From positions 1-10,141 of the forward strand of contig JBBRQD010000163.1 of assembly GCA_038227045.1 (NCBI GenBank): a stretch of 10,141 nucleotides of DNA. The letters are read 5' to 3'. Positions within the stretch are counted from its first letter, which is position 1. Every line of letters begins with the position of its first letter. The position numbers and the translations under genes are program-made. Below, one piece after another: positions 1 to 5,948 of this stretch. The notes under the pieces are model-generated. The model saw only the letters and a program-made list of their open reading frames with translations. It was not told the DNA's origin and did not search any database. The DNA is from JANXLS01 sp038227045 (GTDB lineage: Bacteria; Planctomycetota; SZUA-567; H5-PLA8).

Positions 1-2
1 CC

Positions 3-77
3 ACCGTCACATTGATGGAAGACATCCTCCCCGAAAATCCGCCCATCCCAATTCCTGAATACTTCCCCAGCCGGTAA
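3..77 (+). CDS. Possible C-terminal end of an upstream gene (partial)
   Basis: One forward frame is open from the window edge to a TAA at 75-77 and encodes about 24 residues ending in the proline-rich tail PIPIPEYFPSR. The other two forward frames close early, at 13-15 and 55-57. The tail reads like a plausible protein end, but it is too short to assign to a family and could be chance. No start is visible because it would lie left of the window. Confidence 0.25.
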   Translation, partial: TVTLMEDILPENPPIPIPEYFPSR

Positions 78-625
78 TCATTCCCGGATACCGGTGCGGT
101 GCGCCTACATTACATTGACATGTACTTCACCGGAGCATTACGAAAGACCGACAAGATAACTCTGGGTTTCATCTGCATTCTCCTCTAAAAATTGTGTCCA
201 CCTGCGCATCGGCGCTGGTGTTGTAAGTTACTGAGCGCACATCCTGTACCCGTTGTCCAGAATACTGATTCGCACACATCGCGTTCACGATAATTGCGAT
301 GCAAGGCCATTATTGAGTGCCGTCAACGACTTAGGATGAAAATGAAGAAATACTCGTAATGTATTATAGTGAAGTGCTTAGTATGCCCTGAGAAGGACTT
401 TTTTTCGCAAGGTTTAGGGCGATGAACTGAACCGAAAAAAGTAATTTCCTTTTTCGCCGTGGCGCATTTATTGAGAACAAATAAAAGCTTGAAACTCCGC
501 CGAATTCGCGTCGAAGTAACGCCGGACTCCCGTCACATGCCTTTGCATGGGCATTCAGAATTTAGTTTTTTCACGCCATATTTTGATTTTGCGAGCATAT
601 TAAGCAAAAGAGATATCTAGATTAC
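78..625. other. Long AT-richer intergenic region without a recognisable gene
   Basis: No frame on either strand gives a convincing protein. The base composition is visibly richer in A and T than in the neighbouring genes. It holds small dyads: a GCCCTGAG / TTTAGGGC pair (385-392 with 413-420, using two G-U pairs) around a T-run, an A/T-rich CGAAAAA / TTTTTCG pair near 433-457, and CATGC-CTTT-GCATG at 536-549. None has the shape of a convincing terminator or known riboswitch. A perfect TTGACA at 115-120 has no good -10 partner. The promoter of the gene at 639 must lie here, but I cannot place it. Confidence 0.5.
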
Positions 626-638
626 AAGGAGTCTACCC

Positions 639-1805
639 ATGTCGGCAACTCACCGCGAATGGCCCAAATGCATTGCATTCTTTATTCTTCTGGCTTGCGC
701 CAGTTCGATCGGTTCGACGCACGCCGCCGAAGACGACCTTGATTGGGAAAAGGTCAAAGGCCTGCATCAGCGCGCCGGCAAAGGTGAGAAACTTTCCGCC
801 GACGAACAAGCGTATTACGACCGCGGCAAGAAGGCCGTCAGCGAGGGCAAGGCGCCGTGGCAAAAGGGCGGCGCGCAGACTCCCGGCGCGAATGGCGGCG
901 CGGCCAACGCCATGATCGGCAAATCGCCGACGGGTTTGATTCCATTGACGGAGCTGGGCACGAACAAATACAAGGAGGAAGACGGCGGCCTTTACGGCGG
1001 CGGCAACAACGAACCGCCCTCCGAACACGCCGCAGCGGCCGCGAAAGAAATCGCGAAATTTCAATTGCTCGACGCGGACGGCAAACCGTCTCCGAACGGC
1101 AAGGTCGTGCTCCTGTGCGTTGGCATGTCCAACACGACACAGGAGTTTTCCAAGTTCAAAGAGATTGCGGACAATGACCCCGAAAAAGCCAGGAACCTTG
1201 TTCTCGTCGATGGCGCTCAAGGCGGCAAAGCCGCGAAACAGTGGGCCTCGCCGGACGTCTATACCGTGGTCGAACAGCGTCTCAAAGCGCAAGGCGTCAC
1301 CGCGCAGCAAGTCCAAGTCGCTTGGGTCAAGCAGGCGAACATGGGTCCGCAAGGAGATCTTAAGGATCACGGCACGCAATTGAAGAACGACATGGGCGTG
1401 CTGGTGCGCTTGCTGAAAAAGCACTATCCGAATCTGCGCGTCGCGTTTCTCTCCAGCCGCACGTACGGCGGCTACGCGAAGACCCGCTTGAATCCGGAGC
1501 CTTACGCCTACGAAGGCGCATTCGCGATGCGCTGGCTGATTCAAGACCAGATCAAGAAAGATGCGCAGCTTAATTATGACGAAACGCGCGGAGCCGTCGT
1601 CGCGCCGATTTTGTTGTGGGGTCCGTATCTCTGGGGGGATGGCTCGACGCCGCGCAAGGCCGACGGTCTTGTGTGGGAGGCCGCAGACTTCAGGGAGACG
1701 GATGGCACGCATCCCAGCGATTCCGGCCGGCAGAAAGTCGCCGACATGCTGCTCAAATTTCTCAAGACCGATGCTCTGGCGAAACCTTGGTTCACCGCGA
1801 AGTGA
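639..1805 (+). CDS. Exported SGNH/GDSL-hydrolase-like protein
   Basis: A 388-residue protein that probably acts outside the cytoplasm as a serine esterase or carbohydrate deacetylase; the substrate is unknown. Residues 1-29 form a signal peptide (basic start, hydrophobic FFILLACASS, then THA/A before a charged segment). LLAC at 17-20 is also an imperfect lipobox, so a lipoprotein is possible. Residues 38-65 contain the GEKLSADEQAYYDRGK stretch, a charged motif I associate with exported PVC-group proteins. The hydrolase core runs from about 150 to 378. VGMSN (161-165) offers the candidate nucleophile Ser164 in the block I position, and DGTH (355-358) before PSDSGRQ matches the terminal Asp-x-x-His block. 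Gly192/195 and Asn234 are weaker candidates for the oxyanion residues. The ATG is supported by AAGGAG at 626-631, seven bases upstream. The stop is followed within 13 bp by a repeat element. The SGNH fold is an inference from motifs. Confidence 0.75.
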   Translation: MSATHREWPKCIAFFILLACASSIGSTHAAEDDLDWEKVKGLHQRAGKGEKLSADEQAYYDRGKKAVSEGKAPWQKGGAQTPGANGGAANAMIGKSPTGLIPLTELGTNKYKEEDGGLYGGGNNEPPSEHAAAAAKEIAKFQLLDADGKPSPNGKVVLLCVGMSNTTQEFSKFKEIADNDPEKARNLVLVDGAQGGKAAKQWASPDVYTVVEQRLKAQGVTAQQVQVAWVKQANMGPQGDLKDHGTQLKNDMGVLVRLLKKHYPNLRVAFLSSRTYGGYAKTRLNPEPYAYEGAFAMRWLIQDQIKKDAQLNYDETRGAVVAPILLWGPYLWGDGSTPRKADGLVWEAADFRETDGTHPSDSGRQKVADMLLKFLKTDALAKPWFTAK

Positions 1806-1817
1806 CGGCTGAAACGG

Positions 1818-2047
1818 CGAACGACTTTTAACCGCGGATAACGCGGATCTTCGCGGATACACGCGGATAAGAAGAGAGCTGTTTTTAAGTCATTTGGATT
1901 GCAACGAAACGATACTGTGATTGCTTTTCGAATTGAATGATTAAGAAAACCAGTGACAGCACGCGTTTCAAAACCTGCTTTGACAACCCAAAAACATCCG
2001 CGTTTATCCGCGAAGATCCGCGTTATCCGCGGTTTAAAAGCCGTTCG
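1818..2047. repeat. 230-bp inverted-repeat element built from CGCGGAT units (MITE/REP-like)
   Basis: The left arm (1818-1868) and right arm (1996-2047) are inverted copies of about 51 bp, differing by two substitutions and one single-base indel. Each arm has four CGCGGAT units spaced 9-10 bp apart (left arm at 1833, 1842, 1852 and 1862), preceded by a CGAACG-CTTTTAA edge. The interior, 1869-1995, is AT-richer and codes for nothing convincing. It shows weaker self-complementarity, such as GAAACG near 1905 and CGTTTC near 1965, so the whole unit could fold into one long hairpin. No transposase is present. It resembles a non-autonomous mobile element or REP-type dispersed repeat. As RNA it could also act as a terminator or stability structure between the two forward genes. 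Similar CGCGGAT/CACGGAT repeats are, to my knowledge, dispersed in Verrucomicrobiota and Acidobacteriota genomes. Confidence 0.85.
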
Positions 2048-2154
2048 CGGTTGCACCGGTTTCGCATTTTTCATTTTCGCTTCCGCGTTTCTAAAGTAAT
2101 CTAACGGGAACGCGTTTCTACTTCAATCGAGAGCAATTCCTGTAAGGGCTTTGT

Positions 2155-3123
2155 ATGCCGATTTCAGTGATCGATCCCGTGTCTGCCGCAATCCAAAAGA
2201 CGAAAGAAATTCTGTTTTCGCCTTTCAATATAGGGAAGTGGTTTGGATTGGGCTTCTGCGCATTCCTCGCCAATCTTGGGACCGGCGGAGGAAGCGGAGG
2301 TGGCGGGCAAGGGAATTTCAATAACTCTTTGCGCAATTCGTCTGGCAAAAACGCCGCTCCCGAATTCGATAAAATCATCCACGATGCCGGCAATTGGTTT
2401 TCGCATAATTTCGCGATTGTCCTGATCGTCGGTGTTGCTGTTTTTCTGTTCATCATCGCGGTGGGGCTCCTATGCTCCTGGCTTAGCAGCCGTGGACAGT
2501 TCATGTTCATCGATGGAATTGTCAAGAACAGGGGATTGGTCAAGCAGCCTTGGCACGAATACCGGGCGGAAGGCAACTCACTCTTCAAGTTTAAGATCTG
2601 CCTCGGGCTTATTTATGGCTTCGTTTCACTTGTAGTCGTCGGGCTTTGCGTGCTGATTGCATGGTCGGATATCAGCTCGAAATCTTTCGGGGCCATGGGC
2701 ATAGTCTCGATTATTGTCTTCGGCTGCTATATGTTTTTCGCGGTGCTTACGGGCGTGACGATCGAATTCCTTACGCACAACTTTGTCGTGCCGGCCATGT
2801 ATCTGAGGCGAGTCAAGGTTATGGCCGCGTGGGGGATCGTTCGGCAGACTTTTGGGGATCACAAGTTCAAGCTTTTTCTGTACTTTCTGTTCATGATCGT
2901 TCTGGGCATTCCCATTGCGATCGGCACCGCTCTTTTCACGTGCTGCACCTGTTGCCTTGCGGCGATCCCGTATCTGGGGTCGGTGATGCTGTTGCCGGTT
3001 TCTGTATTCTGGCGCAGTTACTCGCTCTATTTCCTCGAGCAATTCGGACCCGAATGGCAGTTCTTCGAACGAGCGGGCGAGCCTGCACTTTCGATGGAAG
3101 TCGAGCCCGATGCCCAGAACTGA
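2155..3123 (+). CDS. Polytopic membrane protein of unknown function
   Basis: A 322-residue integral membrane protein with about six hydrophobic segments: roughly 24-42, 84-110, 147-170, 179-204, 240-262 and 266-287. After the first segment comes a Gly/Asn-rich soluble loop (42-66). A conserved-looking cytoplasmic or interfacial patch follows segment two, with SSRGQFMFIDG (111-121) and WHEYRAEGNSLF (133-144). This pattern recalls uncharacterised bacterial and archaeal membrane proteins of the DUF4013 or glycerophosphodiesterase-membrane-domain type, but I cannot name a family securely. A CCTCC cysteine cluster (263-267) lies between the last two segments. The tail from 289 is acidic and soluble. 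The ATG follows a modest AAGGG at 2144-2148. The gene is convergent with the transporter gene, with only 24 bp between the two stop codons and no evident terminator hairpin there. No role can be assigned. Confidence 0.8.
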   Translation: MPISVIDPVSAAIQKTKEILFSPFNIGKWFGLGFCAFLANLGTGGGSGGGGQGNFNNSLRNSSGKNAAPEFDKIIHDAGNWFSHNFAIVLIVGVAVFLFIIAVGLLCSWLSSRGQFMFIDGIVKNRGLVKQPWHEYRAEGNSLFKFKICLGLIYGFVSLVVVGLCVLIAWSDISSKSFGAMGIVSIIVFGCYMFFAVLTGVTIEFLTHNFVVPAMYLRRVKVMAAWGIVRQTFGDHKFKLFLYFLFMIVLGIPIAIGTALFTCCTCCLAAIPYLGSVMLLPVSVFWRSYSLYFLEQFGPEWQFFERAGEPALSMEVEPDAQN

Positions 3124-3147
3124 TTAAGTTAACGCACGGAAAGTCCT

Positions 3148-5313
3148 TTAGGCGTGAATCAGCAATGGAATGCTGTCCGGCAGGTATTCGACGACTTCTT
3201 TGATCACGTCGCCACGGAGCGTTTTCCAAAGGGCGCCGCGCTTCGAGACGCCCATGATGACTGCGTCCACCCCAAGCGTTGCGGCGTGATCGAGAATCAG
3301 ATCGGCGGCAGAATCGCTTACGGCGTAAAGTTGCGCCATTGGCACGCCCAGATCGTCGCAGACTTTTCGTGCGTCGGCGAAAATCTTTTTGGCCTCTTCA
3401 TCATTTCCCAGCGTCATCGTCTCGGACGCGACTGACTCGCCGCGTTCGCGTATCATCAGCGCAACTTCGCGCACGAACAGCACGAACACCGCGGCCTTCT
3501 TGTCTTTGGCGTAACTGGCCGCGAACTTGATCAATTTTGGACTGCCGCGCGTGGGCACAAGCAGACGCGGCGCGTTGGCCGGAATTGCCGCGCGAATGGC
3601 GCTCTGCTCGCGCCGCCGGATCTCCGTCTTCGACGTCTGCGGTTCGAGGATGATTTCAGCAGGCGCTTTGACCCTCCAATTGGCGACGCCGATGCCTGCG
3701 AGAATCATCGCGGTAAACGCGAAGGATTGCCAATGCGACACTTCTAGCTTAGCTGTGAGGATGCCGTTGGCGTGGTCGTACGGCAACACCATGAATGCCA
3801 CAATGGCCATCCCGATTCCCGCAGCCGCAACGCCGACTTGCGCCCATTCGCGACGCGCGGCAAAACGGCCGGTCAATCCGACGGCCACCACTGACATGGC
3901 GAACATCAACGCTTTAGGCTTGTCGTAGGCGATGGATATTTCGATGAACGCGACGACTAAACCGACGACGAGCAGCACAGCCCGCTCCCAGCCTGCAAGC
4001 TCCAGGTCCTTGTTCGTGCCGCAGGCCAGCATATTTATCGTGATCGCACCGACGACGCCGATAGCGTAGAGGTCGGCCAGCATTTCGGTGTCGGAACCGA
4101 TGAAAAGCAGCACCAGAGTCGGCACCACAGTCGCGATCGTCAGGCCGACCCACGGCATTCCGAATTTGTTCAAGAGCGTAAAGAAGGGCGGTAATTCCTT
4201 GTCGCGAGCAAGGAGGTATTGCACGCTCACCATTCCGCCGATGGCCGAGTTTGAAGCGGAGAGCAGCAGTAATCCAAAAAAGAACGAACTGATTGTTGCA
4301 AACAGCGGCCCTACATAGGCCGTGGACATGAGCTTGAGCATGTGATCCTGGGAGTCTTTGACGATCGATTTCTTTTCCTCCACAAGTTGGCGCTCTTGGG
4401 TGGCGATATCGGAATCGTTCACCTTGATCGCCGCAGGGTCGGTCAAATACGTGCGAAAGGTTCGTAGCCCGGCGATCTTCGATTCCATCCGCGTCAAATG
4501 TTCCTGCATTTCCGGGAGCACGATGGCATGGCCGGCGTTTTCGCCGTCGATGACGAAGGCTTTCGTCGGCAAGGCGTTCATCGCGCCTGCCATTACGAGA
4601 TTGAGCACGACTACTTCAAGCAGCACGACGAAGATCGCCTTTGCCGCGTTCTTGGCCACCGGTTCGGCCATGACGCCGGTCATGTTGGCGATGGCCTCGA
4701 CGCCGGACAGCGCAAGAATGACGCCGACGAAATGACCCCACATAAAGCTGATGGGTTCCGTCGGCGCGGTGATTTGGGCGGCGCTCAAATGCGGCACGCA
4801 GGCCACGCCCGTGATGAAATAAAAGACACCGGCGATGATGGCGACAATTAGCGCCAAGGTGCCGACGCGTTTTGGCCCAAAGATGTTGAAACAGCCAATG
4901 GCCATCAGCGATGCAAGCGCCAAATAAAGGGCGACATCTTCGCCAACGCCATGCGGCAGCATGTAGCGAAAACCTTCGTATGCACTTAGCGATGCGGTGA
5001 TAATGTAATCAGCGATCAGCAGCAGCGCGCCGATCACGGCGAGCGATTTGGAGCGGTGTTTGGACGCCGAATAAACGCCGCCGCCGTCGGGGAAATGTTT
5101 GCAGATGATGGTGTACGAGAAGCCCACTAGCGTAACCAGCACGCACATTGCCGCCACGTACCAGAAGGACGCATGCGGCGTGGCCTCCCGTTTGAGCATG
5201 ACAAACGCGAGTCCGAGCACGTAGAGCCGCGACGTGCCCCAATCACCAAACAACATCGCTCCCGCGTGATACCAGCGTAATTCGCGCGGCCGTTCACCAC
5301 CTCCAGCGTGCAC
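3148..5313 (-). CDS. KimA-like APC-superfamily (potassium) transporter with C-terminal UspA domain
   Basis: A 721-residue inner-membrane transporter, probably importing K+ (or an amino acid) with the ion gradient. The membrane part (about 17-545) has 12-14 helices. Landmarks shared with Bacillus KimA are FPDGGGVYSASK (74-85), ADYIITASLSAYEG (101-114), ALSGVEAIAN (201-210) and LYAIGVVGAI (415-424). LFGDWGTSRLY (21-31) recalls the GDIGTSPLY motif of Kup transporters. Residues 583-721 form a UspA-like domain. Its usual G-x2-G-x9-G-S/T nucleotide motif is degraded: in GVSKRGALWKTLRGD (688-702) the second Gly is Lys and the final Ser/Thr is Asp. A charged extracytoplasmic loop of about 80 residues (249-330) separates helices 7 and 8, where KimA has roughly 30. 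The start is GTG, with AGGAGG eleven bases upstream; the RELRWYHAG stretch before the first ATG (residue 20) looks conserved, favouring the long form. The leader carries a c-di-AMP riboswitch, which strongly favours potassium or osmolyte transport. Confidence 0.88.
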   Translation of the reverse strand: MHAGGGERPRELRWYHAGAMLFGDWGTSRLYVLGLAFVMLKREATPHASFWYVAAMCVLVTLVGFSYTIICKHFPDGGGVYSASKHRSKSLAVIGALLLIADYIITASLSAYEGFRYMLPHGVGEDVALYLALASLMAIGCFNIFGPKRVGTLALIVAIIAGVFYFITGVACVPHLSAAQITAPTEPISFMWGHFVGVILALSGVEAIANMTGVMAEPVAKNAAKAIFVVLLEVVVLNLVMAGAMNALPTKAFVIDGENAGHAIVLPEMQEHLTRMESKIAGLRTFRTYLTDPAAIKVNDSDIATQERQLVEEKKSIVKDSQDHMLKLMSTAYVGPLFATISSFFFGLLLLSASNSAIGGMVSVQYLLARDKELPPFFTLLNKFGMPWVGLTIATVVPTLVLLFIGSDTEMLADLYAIGVVGAITINMLACGTNKDLELAGWERAVLLVVGLVVAFIEISIAYDKPKALMFAMSVVAVGLTGRFAARREWAQVGVAAAGIGMAIVAFMVLPYDHANGILTAKLEVSHWQSFAFTAMILAGIGVANWRVKAPAEIILEPQTSKTEIRRREQSAIRAAIPANAPRLLVPTRGSPKLIKFAASYAKDKKAAVFVLFVREVALMIRERGESVASETMTLGNDEEAKKIFADARKVCDDLGVPMAQLYAVSDSAADLILDHAATLGVDAVIMGVSKRGALWKTLRGDVIKEVVEYLPDSIPLLIHA

Positions 5314-5324
5314 TCTGTTTGGAT

Positions 5325-5330
5325 CCTCCT
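5325..5330 (-). promoter_or_regulatory. Shine-Dalgarno of the transporter gene, next to the riboswitch
   Basis: On the minus strand AGGAGG ends eleven bases before the GTG start. It begins only about six bases after the closing GGC of the riboswitch aptamer. This supports the GTG start and suggests that ligand binding acts on translation initiation. Confidence 0.7.
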
Positions 5331-5335
5331 GAAAA

Positions 5336-5475
5336 AGCCGGCGAGGTTAGCTGACGGGTTAGGGAGTCCAGGTTCCCTTCGTTCACACTTCGGCATTGCA
5401 TCATGCGATCAGTGTACGCGATACACCCCAGAATTTCGGTTCCCCCGTTCCGCCGCGATTACGGCGGATTTGGCA
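5336..5475 (-). ncRNA. Cyclic-di-AMP riboswitch (ydaO/yuaA class)
   Basis: Read on the minus strand, this leader carries the conserved ydaO/yuaA core in the right order. First is a 7-bp hairpin, TCCGCCG with CGGCGGA (5468-5462 and 5455-5449). Then come AC and GGGGGAACC (5446-5438), and GGGGTG (5429-5424). A long stem follows, in which ACACT pairs with AGTGT and an inner GCAT pairs with ATGC. Next is AGGGAACCTGGACTCCCT, and finally GTCAGCTAACCTCG (5355-5342), the hallmark 3' core. CGGGG at the start of the GGGGGAACC block pairs with CCTCG after CAGCTAA, closing the inner helix, and a short GCC/GGC helix flanks it. The class binds two c-di-AMP molecules and usually turns genes off when c-di-AMP is high. 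The known Bacillus target of the class is kimA, homologous to the gene downstream here. The outer P1 helix is short and its exact ends are uncertain. Confidence 0.93.
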
Positions 5476-5500
5476 TGTGTTCAATTTTAAAATCCCTGAA

Positions 5501-5528
5501 AAGCTACAAGACTGTCCTGAGATGTCAA
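5501..5528 (-). promoter_or_regulatory. Candidate promoter for the riboswitch-transporter transcript
   Basis: On the minus strand a perfect TTGACA (5528-5523) is followed after 16 bases by a weak -10, TAGCTT (5506-5501). Transcription would begin about 20 bases before the aptamer. An alternative -10, TAAAAT (5489-5484), is a better match but lacks a -35 and would start almost at the aptamer edge. One of the two is probably used. Confidence 0.35.
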
Positions 5529-5545
5529 AGGAATCGAATGAACGG

Positions 5546-5573
5546 TTGACGAATCGTTAAGAACTTGTATGAG
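5546..5573 (+). promoter_or_regulatory. Candidate promoter for the CDGSH gene
   Basis: TTGACG (5546-5551) and TATGAG (5568-5573) are separated by 16 bases, matching sigma-70 consensus at 5/6 and 4/6. A transcript from here would have a leader of about 40 bases before the ATG at 5621. It points away from the minus-strand transporter promoter, so this is a divergent intergenic region. Confidence 0.4.
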
Positions 5574-5620
5574 AGAACCCGTGCGATTTGAATTTTTACA
5601 TAAATTCAGGAGAGTCCGGC

Positions 5621-5824
5621 ATGAGTGCAAAAATAACGATTCTTCCCAACGGCCCGATTTTGGTTGCCGGGGTCACGGAAGTTATTGGAGTCGATGGCAA
5701 GCCCATTCAATTGCCCGCGCCGCAAGTCGCGCTGTGCCGCTGCGGACATTCGAAGACCAAACCGTTTTGTGACGGAGCGCACCGGCCGTCCGGCTTTAAA
5801 GATGCGGCGCCGCCGACGGCTTGA
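5621..5824 (+). CDS. Small CDGSH-type iron-sulfur protein
   Basis: A 67-residue cytoplasmic protein carrying one CDGSH (mitoNEET-like) 2Fe-2S motif. The cluster ligands are Cys39, Cys41, Cys50 and His54 in the pattern C-x-C-x2-S-x3-P-x-C-D-G-A-H (39-54), complete and in register. The 38 residues before it include VAGVTEVIGVDGKPI, likely the beta-strand cap common in bacterial members. Such proteins are thought to take part in redox sensing, electron transfer or cluster transfer; the partner is unknown here. I chose the ATG at 5621 because AGGAG lies at 5608-5612, eight bases upstream. An in-frame ATG at 5588 would add eleven residues that overlap this ribosome binding site. The gene starts about 300 bp from the divergent transporter and ends 124 bp before the topoisomerase B gene, so a shared transcript is possible but not shown. 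Confidence 0.92.
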   Translation: MSAKITILPNGPILVAGVTEVIGVDGKPIQLPAPQVALCRCGHSKTKPFCDGAHRPSGFKDAAPPTA

Positions 5825-5948
5825 TTTTTTTCCGCGCCGGACTGCAATTTGCTTCAATTTTGCACTCAAGCATTCGTCGAAGTAGCCGATTAATGGACCA
5901 CAAGACGAAATACCGAGTGTTATAGCGATTGCGGGAGGCTGAACTAAG

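Noticed and set aside
115..143. TTGACA at 115-120 as a promoter
   Set aside because: The hexamer 17 bases downstream (TTACGA) is a poor -10, and the nearest gene starts about 500 bp away.
633..1862. A 409-residue open frame on the minus strand, opposite the SGNH gene
   Set aside because: It is rich in Arg, Ala and Val, with no recognisable motif and no supporting ribosome binding site, and it mirrors the forward gene, which has a signal peptide, good SD and motifs. It is a GC-driven shadow.
1574..2074. A 166-residue minus-strand frame running through the repeat element
   Set aside because: Its middle is the translation of the CGCGGAT repeats (ITRIFADKRG and DPRYPRL-like peptides), a well-known artefact of such repeats being annotated as small hypothetical proteins.
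3124..3147. Bidirectional terminator between the two convergent genes
   Set aside because: The 24-bp gap has no stem of useful length and no T-run; any terminator would have to lie inside the coding ends, and I see none.
5449..5468. TCCGCCG / CGGCGGA hairpin read as a stand-alone terminator or operator
   Set aside because: On the minus strand it occupies the position of the first internal hairpin of the c-di-AMP aptamer, which explains it fully.
5324..5505. Direct repeat on the minus strand: GCTTTTCAGGGA near the promoter and GCTTTTTCAGGAGGA at the Shine-Dalgarno
   Set aside because: About 11 matching bases with a length difference in the T-run; one copy is explained by the ribosome binding site and there is no third copy, so it is probably chance.
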